The position numbers were made by a program, and so were the translations under genes. Below are positions 1 to 10,921 of a stretch of DNA of 64,000 nucleotides, piece by piece. The notes below the pieces were generated by a model that was not told where the DNA came from, searched no databases, and saw only the letters and a list, made by a program, of their open reading frames with translations. The number at the start of each line of letters is the position of its first letter. Position 1 is the stretch's first letter. This DNA comes from Hsuehochloa calcarea. Lineage: Eukaryota > Streptophyta > Magnoliopsida > Poales > Poaceae. The stretch is taken from the NCBI GenBank assembly GCA_036346395.1, contig CM070599.1, positions 26,155,232 to 26,219,231 on the forward strand. Reading direction: 5' to 3'.

Positions 1-530
1 AGTTTCGCCAGAGCTAGTCTAACCTTTAATGCAAATAATTGTGTCTTGATCTAATATATGCAACGGAAATCGAACGGCGAAGAGGACTAATGTAGCTAGT
101 TACCCCTGGGCAGCAAACTGTTTTCGAACCAGAGAGAGAGAGAGAGAGAGAGAGAGAATCTGCATGACAAGTCAAAGATGGCTGCCGGACAAGCTTAATT
201 ATGCCGATTGGCATGTCCTTTCTTCCATTCTATTTTTTAGTTATTTAGGCATTAACATGTGAATTCTCTGCGCCGTACCATTTCACTTTCTGGTGCCACT
301 AAGCTTAAACAAATCATGCTAGGAAGTAGGAACGATAAGGTGGCATGCCGTTTGATGGCTGGCGAGCTAGGCAACTCAGCAGGGGGATCTAATGATAGGG
401 TTACCCTTTTGGCAGGTGCTCATCTTTTTTTCAATACCCAATAATTTTAGCTCAATTTGATGATGCTCACTTGGAAATGCATCCACTGCAATGCAATAAA
501 AAATGCACAAAATACAATATGCTAAAGGTC
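1..530. other. Left flank without a recognisable gene; (AG)n microsatellite
   Basis: No coding region is supported here. The only distinct feature is an uninterrupted AG dinucleotide run at 131-157. The stretch ends at the CACTA insertion site, whose target copy ATT is at 531-533. Confidence 0.6.
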
Positions 531-552
531 ATTCACTACTACAGAAAAGGTC

Positions 553-1000
553 ATCACAGACGGTTCGTAACAGTCATCACAGACGGTTTTTGAACCGTCT
601 CAAATATTATGTTCGAGATAATAGCGGTTATCACGCACGTTGAAAACCGCTCTGTGATACTCTTATCACGACGGTTCCAAACCACGAACCGCTCAGTGAT
701 TCTTAGTATCACTGACGGTTCGTTGTTGTAACCGCTCAGGATATTAGTAATCACTGCACGGTTCCACCACGAACCGCTCAGGATTTCTAGTATCACTGAC
801 GGTTCGTCGTTGGAACCGCTCGTGATATTACATAATCACTGCGGTTCGCCCGCCACGCAACCGCCTCGTGATTTTAGTATCACAGACGGTTCGTAGTTGG
901 AACCGCTCGTGATAAGAAATATCACGCACGGTTTCAACTACAAACCGTCGTGGTTATTCAAGATCGCTGCACGGTTCGCTGTTAGAACCGCTCGTGATAA
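553..1000. repeat. Left subterminal hairpin array of the CACTA element
   Basis: About ten imperfect palindromes follow one another. Each starts with an ATCAC-type arm, then CGGTTC or a variant, and closes with GAACCG followed by a GTGAT-type arm. Such arrays are the transposase binding sites of CACTA elements. Some units keep the arm cacagacggtt, while many show cacgcacggtt or ctgcacggtt. The closing arms mostly read aaccgctcgtgat instead of aaccgtctgtgat. Confidence 0.85.
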
Positions 1001-1439
1001 GTCCTTTAACCTAATTAAATTTTTTGTATTTTCACTAGCCTCGTGAATTGCTAGCCATGCCCTCCAAAACTAGCAAGTAGAAACATGTCACGATAATTAC
1101 CGACAACTAAAAGTGATCATTTAACTCAAAATCAATTACAAAAGAATGTTTCAAGTATATATTGTCGCTAGAGTTACAAATTGAATTACAACCACCAAAA
1201 TGAATTACAATATTGAAACAATCTGCTTCGAGGTCGCTCATCGTGTCGACGGCGTGAAACTCTCCGCTGGTGTTAACTATGTCCGCTTTGATGAAGCCAG
1301 AGAGCCCTCGAATGTGCGTGACTCGTCCATCTCGAGTGCATTTAACTCTATGTTCAAGCCCTGTCGCTAGCAGGAGTAAAGTAGTAAGCATATATATTTA
1401 AATTTATAATTAGGAGATAATTATTACGAGATTGACAAA

Positions 1440-4153
1440 CCTGGGGATCGTTCGTCCTAGAAGCAATCAATAGTCGATATGATGGCATACGAGAATGCGA
1501 TAGGTGATCTCGCTTTTGTCGGCAAGATCGCAAAAATAGAATTACATATATATGTACAAATATTCGAGACGCAATATTACGGAGTATGATATATGATTAT
1601 TGTGTTGTAGCGCTGCATCAAAATCGCATCCTCGTGAGTCGCTGTGGCGGTCGCTCCTTGTATAAACCTCCTCGCAACATAGCCGATGAACACCCTACAT
1701 GATTCAAAAAAGTTATCCTTGTCCATTTAAAACGAAGACTACAATAGAGTTATGTGCGGAGGAAGACTACATACCTGTCGAGTATTTCTTTAAGAATGGT
1801 GAAGTCGTGATTTTTGTTGAGTAGAGAATCAAGGTACAATACCATGTTCCTCTTGGCACAAGAATCAAGAATCCAAAGGAACCTACTCGTGTATGTCGCT
1901 ATAGTCATAAACCTATGTTGAAACGTAATTTGTATAGCAAATATTGAAGCACTTACTTCTAGTTGTAGGGTACCATTATGTACTCCCTGTCGTTCTGAGC
2001 AAGCAATCCCATTTTTATGTAATTCTCGACGTAGGATGCGTCTTGGTTGATTGTTTGCTCAGAGACCACGTGTGGGTCGAGGAAACCCACCGGTTCTTTG
2101 ATTCGACGGGCACATTTCATAATGTATCTGTACATAAGCGATGAGTTATGATATTTATCGGTATCACGTGAGTGTAGAAATTGATTGCACACACTTACAA
2201 AGGTCCAAAGATCGTAGAAGTGAGGCGCCGAGGCGCTTAGGTTGTATAAGTCAAATAAGTCTTCAAGCCCACGACGGCGGCTGTGCTCGTGGAGAAAATG
2301 CCCTCCCGTATCCGACGGTGATTCCAAGATGACCCCTTCGCCCGGCCTTGCGCAAGTACCAATCATGCAAAGCTTGACAAGCTACCCCGAGCTCTTTATT
2401 TCGCGCCAGAGACCAACGGACTTCCGAGGAGTATTTCACGGGTTTGGGAGGTGCCTTAATGTTCTTCGATTTCGATTTCTCCTTAACGAGGCGGCCGAGG
2501 GACGCCTTCCGTGTGACGCCTCAGTGGACCGATATGGTGACACGCTTTTCTTGTCCCTTTGTCGCCTTCTCGACGGAAGCGATGTGGCGGCCTTCAAGCT
2601 TTGGTTGAGGCGACTCATCGACGAGGGTCCTATTGGAGAGGCAGGTCCTCTCGATATCGCACACCAAGGGTCCAAAGGCGATGTCCTTCTTGGGCCACCG
2701 GATAAAAGTGTGCGTGGCATCCCCTAGTGTTCGATTTCTTCGCTCGGGAATTCCAATGGATGGCTATGAAATTGTCATGGACCATGTCCACCGCACTCGG
2801 CGTAACCTCGCGCCACCGGGCACCGGTCGATCGCTTCTTCCCGGTATGGATACACCATACCCCGCCAAATTTCAATAGGAATCGACCCTACTATCCTCAC
2901 TTGAGCTTGCGGCGCCGGCTCCTACAAAAGCGCATACAATTAGCTAAGGCGCCCTATAGGTCTATCTTTGGAGCACTCTGCAGATGTACATTACCTCGAT
3001 GCCGCCGATCGGTAATTGCACGCCGTCATGTCCGAATTATGTGTGGACGCGACGCCACTCCGATGTCGAGCGTGACTTGCTCCCAAATTATGAGGCGGCT
3101 TGCGCCGCATGAGTTGATTTACTTGGTTCGCAAGTTTGTTATTTGTTCTTGAAATTGTGAAATAATCACATGTTCCAACCGAGCGCCGTGGTTGGTCCTT
3201 GGATCTCTTCCTACTCCTATACGTGTCGGAGTTGTGTGGGAATCCATCCTCCAAGGTACGTAAACCCCAACTCCTCGCAGGCGACCCGGTGCTCCTTGTT
3301 TCCTGTGGTCAGAGATGACATCCTTCTCCCCGCCTACTTCAAGGAACCTTGGAAACATGCGAAGTCAATTCTTCCCGCAAGAGAACATCATGTTATTGTA
3401 GACACCATGAAGTTATTAACTTATTAACAATTAAGTGGTTCGGAAATTTACCTGACGTTGAGACACCGCCTCGTCTCACGGGTTTGTCGAGAGATGTTGC
3501 CCAAGACGTGGTCGATGCCCTCGCTTAACCAGATCGAGCGCGCCGTCCGAGATCATAGCAAACGGTCGTGCAGCAGCCTCGCCTCCCGCCGCCATCGCGT
3601 GGCTTTACCCGCTGCACCAGCCGTGCCGAGTCCGTGGGGGTGAGTGTTTTGTGCTCGATAGCTGCGGCGCCGCACTTTGCTCCCGAAATTCAGCCGCCGC
3701 CTTCATCTCGCACGGCGCCCCATGTATCCCGCGACAAAATTGATACGCCGTGAAGGGCGTCCCACCCGTATTCACGCATCGCGTGACAAGCGTGCTCTTG
3801 AAGGTCCTCCACGCTGGGACATCGCCAGCAGCCGCGTGCCATCGCACACGTGCTCGGTCCGCTTGTGGAAAGTGAACGAGGCGAAAGTTCACCCACAACC
3901 GGTCTCTCAGACATCCGTTAGAGACTTCCGTGTTGGGGTGGTGATGGGGACCCGCTCCTTGCAAGTACCCCGCAGACGGTCCGAATCTCGCACCGCTTGG
4001 GACTCACGATCCCGACGCCATCGACCTCCGTGATCGCCATGCGCCCGAGGGCAATTTGATATTCCTCCGCCTTCTCGCCGCGTACCACCTTGATCGGAGA
4101 TCCAGACGATTTGGCGACGCCGATGACGGCGGCGAAGACGGTGCCTCCGCCAT
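1440..4153 (-). pseudogene. Second CACTA gene, Ulp1-like (C48) cysteine peptidase, broken
   Basis: A likely start codon lies at 4151-4153 on the minus strand. It follows AT-rich sequence and opens a Ser/Pro/Arg-rich N-terminus. The best block, at 1959-2366, ends in a segment around YIMVPYN, the type that precedes the catalytic histidine region of Ulp1-like peptidases in grass CACTA second genes. Further fragments continue on the same strand to about 1440 (for example WILDSCAKRN and YLDSLLN around 1770-1880), separated by frame changes or introns. Ulp1-like peptidases process SUMO-type proteins. Their role in CACTA transposition is unknown to me. I could not locate an intact catalytic triad, and the frame is disrupted many times. 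Assignment to this gene class is fairly secure; exon borders are not. Confidence 0.6.
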
Positions 4154-4259
4154 CTCGCTTACTTGCTATCTATATAAGTTACGACGCAATTATTACATAG
4201 TATATAAAATTGAGTTTGTACTTCAAATATTAAAATTAACTCGCTTTGATCCATAGACC

Positions 4260-5560
4260 GAGTACGCACTATCCGTAAGTGAGTCATGCCGTGTACTCCG
4301 CTAGATGATATTAAAGATAGTAGTCAATATTTGAATGTCCACAAAAGCATTCCAGATCTCAGAACCATAGGACATTTGTGGGCAAGCAATGCAAAAATTG
4401 TTTCATAAAAGGCATTAATCACAATAGCACCGAAGTTCTACACACGCCTTGGCATCCATGAAAAAATCTAGATACATGCAAATCCAAAATAGCACCAAAT
4501 CCTAACAAATCGCAACCAAAATACGTTATAATATACTACGTTTTGCCTAATTAGCAAATCCAACGTGGATCTACACCATATAAGAGAACGTTGATGATAA
4601 ATACAATGTTATGCCCAACATTAATGTATGAGATCAACCATAAGGAGCATAATGTACATATGATTGATTATGGAGTGTGCTCTCAGAGAGAGAGTTGCAA
4701 AGGGACTAGCCTTTGCCATCTCAACCCCATTGTCAATAATCTTCATAAATTGAACTAAACAACACAAATTCACAACTTGAGCTCTAAATAATGCTTAACT
4801 ACTCGCCTAAAGATAGCAAAGCCAATAGACCACTCAATAAAATTATGATTAACCAGAGATCAAGTTTGATCACTAACAATACTCCAATTCTCCAACAGTT
4901 GATCACTTAACAATACTCCAATTCTCCAATTCTTATAATAATGAAAGAATTATACTTTTATTTAAAACAGATAATGTATGTGTTACACACAACCAGTGGA
5001 ACATGCAACCCACACCGTAATAACATGTTAGAACAAACTGAACTATCTCCAAAGCAGATTCTATATCCAATGCATCGTATTGAAAACTCGAAGCTACCAA
5101 AGAAATGTATACATAATGAACCCCCAAGACATGCTATGGATGAGACTATGTAACACTTGAAAATGAACCACTACAACCACAAAGATGCAATCAAGAAAAT
5201 ACTACTACCAATGACTTTTTAAGTTTCACCAATGTCATCAGATTTCTAGAAATAGGTGTTACAACACAATCGGTTGGGGCACATCAAATATTTTAAATGC
5301 TACAATCAACACCCATGATCAAGCCGACCAAACTACCAAAGAACTTATTGGCACACCTCGCATCCCGCACTAGAGCTCAAGTATGAAATGATTATCGCTC
5401 AATCTCAAGATTTGACCATTATCATCATTGAGCAAACCAAAGAAAGCCCACCGCATAAAATGCAATTTCTTCAGATACGTAAATAAAATGATATTGAGAA
5501 TCAACTAGCACTACAAATATGTATATAAAGTACCACCAAGGCAAAGCAAAGGCACAATAC
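4260..5560. other. AT-rich CACTA interior, no feature recognised
   Basis: About 1.3 kb of AT-rich sequence between the internal GC-rich leader and the start of the second gene. I see no coding signature or repeat. It could be a long intron or 5' untranslated region of the second gene, since that gene is read leftwards from the internal promoter-like block at 5571-6290. Confidence 0.4.
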
Positions 5561-5570
5561 TCATCAAGCG

Positions 5571-5890
5571 GTGGTAATCAAAACCGAGAAGCACCGCCGG
5601 GTCTGGGAGGCGCTCGAGAATGAAGCCGAGGGACGGTTAATGCCGCACAAGACAACCGAGAAGCACCGCCGGCCTGGGAGGCGTCGGAAGGAGGCGCCGG
5701 CTCGGGAGGCGTTCGGAGAGGAGGCGGCGGGCTCGGGAGGCGCCGGTCGGGGGAGGAGGGGCGCCGGGTCTGGGAGGTGTTCGAGAGGAGGCGCCGGCTC
5801 GGGAGGCGCCGGGTCGGGGAGGAGGGGCGCGGGCCTGGGAGGTGTTCGGAGAGGAGGCGGCAGAGGACGCACACCGATAGGGTTAGATCA
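5571..5890 (-). promoter_or_regulatory. GC-rich leader downstream of an internal CACTA repeat array
   Basis: The segment repeats GGGAGGCGCCGG-type units and is very GC rich. On the minus strand it follows a TATA-like gattatataagg (rc of about 5909-5920), which itself follows the hairpin array at 5931-6290. An inverted pair, cgatagggtt and aaccctatcg, sits at about 5874-5902. The right end of the element has the same order (hairpin array, TATA-like box, GC-rich leader) in front of the transposase. I infer a leader for the second gene. Apparent open frames across it on both strands are products of the simple GC-rich composition. Confidence 0.5.
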
Positions 5891-5930
5891 AACCCTATCG
5901 GTGTCGTAACCTTATATAATCAACACGCAT

Positions 5931-6290
5931 CACGCACGGTTTCTCAAGAACCGCTCAGGATAGCCAGATCGACGGTTCTTGAGGGAACCGCTCGGATGTT
6001 TACGCATCACGCGGTTTCTCTTTCTCAAGAACCGCTCAGGATAGCCAGATCGCGCATTTGCGGTTCGAGGGAACCGCTCGTGATAGTTTGACATCGCTGC
6101 ACGGTTCCTCGAGAACCGCTCGTGATACGAACATCGCGCACGCTTCTTGAGAAACCGCTCGTGATGCGTAAACAACCGCTCAGGATGTTTACGCATCACG
6201 CATTTGTTCTCTAGAATGCTCAGGATGCGTGAACATCATGCACGGTTCTTGAGTGAACTGTCTGTGATGTTTCCACATCGTGCATACTAG
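5931..6290. repeat. Internal copy of the CACTA subterminal hairpin array
   Basis: Nine or so units of the same palindrome type as at the element ends (cacgcacggtttctc / aagaaccgctcaggat and variants) lie in the middle of the element. No CACTA terminus or target duplication is visible next to them, so a simple nested element is not supported. On the minus strand the array sits upstream of a TATA-like box and GC-rich leader. It may therefore act as promoter-proximal sequence for the second gene. Confidence 0.75.
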
Positions 6291-6299
6291 AATTTTGCA

Positions 6300-6885
6300 A
6301 ATAAGCCCTCCGTGTTTTGTGAAATTACAAAGGGTCCTCAATTTATATCATTCGTGTCCTTGGGGCCAAAAATCTTTTAGATTAGACCTTAGAATTAACA
6401 CATTTTTGTTCTAACACATGGAAATCCCGCAAATTAAACCCTAGAAGAGTTCGGTTTTGTTATTTAGTATTAAAGGATTTATTTAATCACTAGAATTTGT
6501 TTTTCTCGCTATGGAAATTGTTTCTATGCTTAGAAAATTAGCGTAAAATTATCGCAAATTCAGATACTCATATGTTACTATTTGAGTAAATTGTTTATAT
6601 GCTTAGAAAATTAGCGTAAAGCTACTATGGAAATTGTTTCTATGCTTAGAAAATTAGCAGAAAATTACTGCAAATTCGCATACTGCATTCTGGGAAGTAT
6701 ACATGTCTCGAGTCTCGGATTATCTGATTTGTGATGCTAGGACCAAGTGGATGGTTACATTACAAGCCCGATAAACCGGGTCTCACAGTATTGAGTTCGA
6801 TAATTGTCATCAATTTAAAGATCATAAGTCCATAACACATTAACACATGACAATGGAATAAATTAGTTAATTACAATGGAGTAAA
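6300..6885. other. AT-rich spacer with partial direct repeats
   Basis: The spacer contains three near copies of a motif around tatgcttagaaaattagc (about 6520-6660) but no coding sequence. On the minus strand it lies between the transposase stop codon and the internal hairpin array, so it probably includes the transposase 3' untranslated region. Confidence 0.45.
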
Positions 6886-6888
6886 TTC

Positions 6889-9800
6889 TTAATTAAAATA
6901 TAGCCCTTCATGATGATCGACGCAAGATATAGCTAGCTTCCTCACGGGTTCTTCCTCGAGCCCGATGCCGCCTCCGAAAGGTGGCAACTCGTCAAATTGA
7001 TTGTATTCTTCCTCGCCCACTACATTCTCAACTCCGACAATCCTCCTTTTTCCATGAAGAACTACGTGACGCTTCTTATTTGCCGGTCGGTTACATAGAA
7101 GACTTGAACAACTTGGTTAGCCAAGACGAATGGTTCGCCTTTGTATCCGACACGCTCGAGGTCCACTGTAGTGACGCCGCATTTGTCGACCTTCACCGTG
7201 GGAGATGGACCCAACGGCACCAAATAGGGGATCTTGAAAAGCACGAGTCGATCTCCCATATCTCCTCTATTTTCCCATAGTACGAGCTCCTTAGCCCATC
7301 CAGATCGAATGCATCTATGCGACACCACTGCTCGTGACCGTGCTCTTCCTATCCCGAGCCAGCCAGATAAAATGTGTACCCATTTATGTCGATCCTGCTA
7401 TGTGACAATTGTAAATCAGTGGCCCTCTTGCCAACCATAGCAACAGATCATCACTTGATGACCTCCGAGTGATTCGCGCTTTAACCATTCGCTGAACCGA
7501 CGGTTGTGTTCTCTCGTGATCCAAACCTCCGACCGGCCGGATTCTCTGGCATGCACCATGTCTTTGTGCTCGCCGATGTACGGGACACTTGGGTCATGTG
7601 TTGCAAGACCGTGAAATGGGCTTGAGCGCACGATCCAGATCGGAGTGATTGATTTCCTTCCTATGGTCCCGATACCATCCAGTCTCCCCTCATGACGAGA
7701 TAGAGGCACACCAATCGGATCCACCGAGCCATGTAGTCGACGCAGAACTCAATGACCTCTTCCGCTGCATAACCTTCGATGATGCCGCCTCCGGCCGAGA
7801 TCGATTCCGTGACGTAGGACTTGAGAATTCCCATGTACCTCTCGAACGGGTACATATGACGAGAAACACAGGTCGCATATCTTTATCTCTTTCACAAGGT
7901 GAACAATGAGATGGACCATGATATCGAAAAATGACGGAGGGAAATACATCTCAAGATGACACAGAGTCGCCACTACCTCTACCGCAGAGCATCTAGTCCT
8001 TGGGGATCGATGACCTTCTCGAGCAATTGAGTTGAAGAAATAACACACCTCAAGATTGCCACTTGACCTTGTTCGCAAGATACTCCTAATTGCAACAGAA
8101 GCATTTGTGTCATCAAGACACGACAATCATGCGACTTCATACCAATTAATTTCAAATCTTGCATAGAAACAAGTTTCTTAATGTTAGCGGAGTAACCAGA
8201 CGGACTTTCACACCGCAAGCTCTCGCACGCTTCATTTCTCTCGGCCTTGGACAGAGTGTAGCAAGTCGGGGAAGGTACGTCGTCTCAGATCGGTCTCTTT
8301 CGGTGCTAACTCGGTCCTTATGTTCATATCGACCAAGTCACGCCGCATGCTAACACCATCCTTTGTTTTGCCACTAATGTTCAAAGAAGAGACCAATCTG
8401 CTATCACATACATTCTTCTCACGCATAACGCCGATGCAATGGCGAACTTCTAAGTACTCCCAATAAGGCAAGTCCCAAAAATTGACCGCTTCTTCCGATG
8501 TTCTTCTCACGGGTTTTTAATTTACGCCCCTTCCCAAGCACAACATCGATATCCTTAACCATATCATAGACCTCTTTCCCACTAAAAGCCCTTGAAGTCG
8601 AACCGCCTTCCTTATTTCCGTCGAATTGTTTCTTCATCTTGCGGTATGGGTGACTCTCGGAAGGAACCTACGGTGACGCATATACACGCTTTTGCGAGTT
8701 GTTCAAACCATACACTCTCCGTAGCATCTAAGCAAGGCGACACAGCTTTGGCTCCTTTTGTATCAAGCCCGATAGGTTACCAAGGGCGGAAAATCATTGA
8801 TGGTGCGAGAACAACATGGCGCGTAAAGTGAAGTTCTCTCGCTTGTACGCATCCCATACTGCACCCCTTCGCTCCACAAAGGTCACAAGATCTTCCAAAG
8901 AATGGTGCTAGGTACACATCAATATCATTCCTGTGTTGCTTCGCCCTTGGATAAGTAGTGTCATCAAAATGTATTTCCGCTTCATACACGTACCAAGGAG
9001 GAAGGTTGTACATACATAGATTCACGGCCAAAGCTATGTCTACGCTCATGTTACCGAAAGGATTCATTCCGTCCGCACTCAACCCTAACCTTATGTTCCT
9101 CGGTTCCGATCGAACTCTTCAAGCTCCGATCGAAGTTTCTCCATCGCGTAATCGCAGGTGTCCGAGCTTCCCATCTTTCTTACGCTCCTCCGAGTGCCAA
9201 CGCATCAATCTTGCCTCCTTTCGGTTCGCAAATAAACGCTTCAAACGTGGGATCACAGCAGATACCACAACATCTTAGCAGGAGGTCCTTGCTTCGCTTT
9301 AGCAAGATTCTTCCGCTTGTATCGGATGCTCTGACACGGACATGCATGCATGTCTGCATACTCTTTACTGTAGAGGATACAATCGTTCGGACATGCATGT
9401 ATTCTTTCTACTTCCATTCCCAACGGACAAAGAACCTTCTTAGCTTGGTAGGTCGTGGCTGGCAACACGCTTCTCCTAAGAATGTCACTAAGAGACCTAA
9501 CAACGCCAGTAAAACTCTTGTCGGACCAACCATTGCTTGCCTTCAATTTCAGCAGTTCAAGCACGGTTGACAACCTTGTGTATTCCGCTTGCATGCCGGG
9601 AACAAAGGTTTCCCGAGTCCTCCATTAAGCCCTCGAATTTACAAAACTCTCTCACCGTAGTTCCTTCTCGCATCGCGTAGCATATGATCCAGATTGTCAT
9701 CATGCGATCTATCCTCATCAAAAGCACATTCCATACCCCGCATATCGTTGACTTCTCGGCGATGTCGCCACATCGACTTCCAGATAATCGCTTCTTCACC

Positions 9801-10026
9801 GTGGATCGCCCAACATGTATATCCTTTTTGAAACCTCTTCAGATTAAGTGAGCTTCGATCTGCACGGGTTGTTAAACATTTTCATATTACCGCAATCAAT
9901 GCATGGACAAGACATATATTTTATCCCTTCTTCAACATATCCCTTCGGTGGCTCTTCTAAAAGCAAACACGCCATTAATATACTCTTCACTCACACGGTT
10001 CTCAATGTACATCCAGTTTGGTCCAT
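6889..10026 (-). pseudogene. TNP2-type CACTA transposase, frameshifted
   Basis: Read on the minus strand, the fragments give the full domain order of TNP2 transposases. The N-terminal transposase-associated domain starts near 10026 (WMYIENRVSEEYINGVFAFR at about 9957-10015, one frame off the likely start codon at 10024-10026). Next comes the TNP2 core, with segments such as IHACPNDCILYSKEY (about 9340-9410) and DGMNPFG (about 9060). A DUF4218 block follows with KSHDCRVLM (about 8130) and YPFERYMGILK (about 7840). Last is a DUF4216-like C-terminus with KGEPFVLANQVVQVFYV (about 7090-7150). The stop codon is at 6889-6891. The protein would cut the element ends marked by the hairpin arrays. Single-base frame changes separate most fragments, so this copy is inactive or misread. 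Confidence 0.85.
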
Positions 10027-10158
10027 CTACACATTAGTGAGTACTCTATATTAATAAACCGCAAGTACCCTTTATAATGACCAAACACATTAGTGAGTAC
10101 TCTATAGCAAATATAAAGGGTTACAGATCGATCGTTACCCTTCTCTCCAAAGTGGCGA

Positions 10159-10400
10159 ATGTGGGAGGAGGCGCAGATCAAAGCCGAATGGGCCGGGAGG
10201 AGGAGGCAGGGTAATGACCAAAATGGGAGAGGAGGAGGTACGGTAACACTCAAAATGGGGAGGACGCAGCAGCAGGAGGGTGGCGGCGGTTCAAATGGAT
10301 TTAATAGAAATGGGACTGCTCGGCAATGGACGCAGCAGCAGGAGGGTGGCGGCGGTTCAAATGGATTTCATAGAAATGGGGACCGTCGGCGGCTTACTTA
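10159..10400 (-). promoter_or_regulatory. GC-rich leader of the transposase gene with a 66-bp tandem repeat
   Basis: The segment contains a direct repeat with a 66-bp period: 53 bp at 10262-10314 recur at 10328-10380 with little change. On the minus strand a TATA-like gattataagtaag lies at its upstream edge (rc of about 10391-10404), just inside the right hairpin array. This fits a promoter and 5' leader for the transposase, read leftwards. Confidence 0.5.
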
Positions 10401-10407
10401 TAATCTC

Positions 10408-10770
10408 GATATATCACGCACGGTTCTTTAAAAGAACCGCTCGTGATATGGGGATATCGCGACGGTTCTTTTAAAGAACCGCTCAGGATATGTTAGATCA
10501 CAGACGGTTCGCTTAACAAACCGTCGTGATATTACGACGGTTCGTTAAACGCAACCGCTCGTGATAATATTTATCACGCACGTTCGCTTAACGAACCGCT
10601 CGTGATGAAAGAGTATCACGCACGGTTCGCTTAACGAATCGTCAGGAAGTATCGCGCACGGTTTGTTAAACGAACCGCCTCGTGATATTTATATATCACG
10701 CATTGTTAACGAAGAACCGCTCAGTGATATTTATCGCTGCACGGTTCCTTTTGAACCGTCTGTGATGGGG
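10408..10770. repeat. Right subterminal hairpin array of the CACTA element
   Basis: Eight to nine palindromic units built on CGGTTCNTTAA / GAACCG pairs, the counterpart of the left array. Some units keep the form cacagacggtt / aaccgtctgtgat, while others show gcacggtt / aaccgctcgtgat. Confidence 0.85.
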
Positions 10771-10921
10771 TGTCTAGTATAGCATGTTCTGTAGTAGTGA
10801 TTGGGGATATATTTCGTGCTTCTTACATGTTAGACTAGGTGGACTGGTCGTAAAAGACCAGTTGGACTGGTTGTAGACTTTTGTGATGATAAATAATTGA
10901 CATTTGGGTTGTATTAACATT

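Larger units (their letters stand above)
534..10799 (-). mobile_element. CACTA (En/Spm) DNA transposon, near full length
   Basis: The element begins CACTACTACAGAA and ends TTCTGTAGTAGTG, a matched terminal inverted repeat. It is flanked by a 3-bp target duplication, ATT at 531-533 and at 10800-10802, as expected for CACTA elements. Both ends carry arrays of short hairpin repeats (about 553-1000 and 10408-10770), the usual subterminal binding region for the transposase. Two genes on the minus strand fill the interior: a TNP2-type transposase nearer the right end, and a second gene with an Ulp1-like peptidase domain nearer the left end. This order is typical of large grass CACTA elements. Both reading frames are interrupted, so the copy is probably no longer autonomous, unless the breaks are sequence errors. 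Confidence 0.93.

Noticed and set aside
5571..5909. Open frames of about 100 codons on both strands
   Set aside because: The GGGAGGCGCCGG-type repeat is open in several frames at once. Composition explains it.
5931..6290. CRISPR-like array of short palindromic repeats
   Set aside because: The units are transposon hairpins of variable length without uniform spacers, in a plant genome.
5931..10799. A second CACTA element nested in the first
   Set aside because: The internal hairpin array has no CACTA terminus or 3-bp target copy. One element with an internal array explains the data better.
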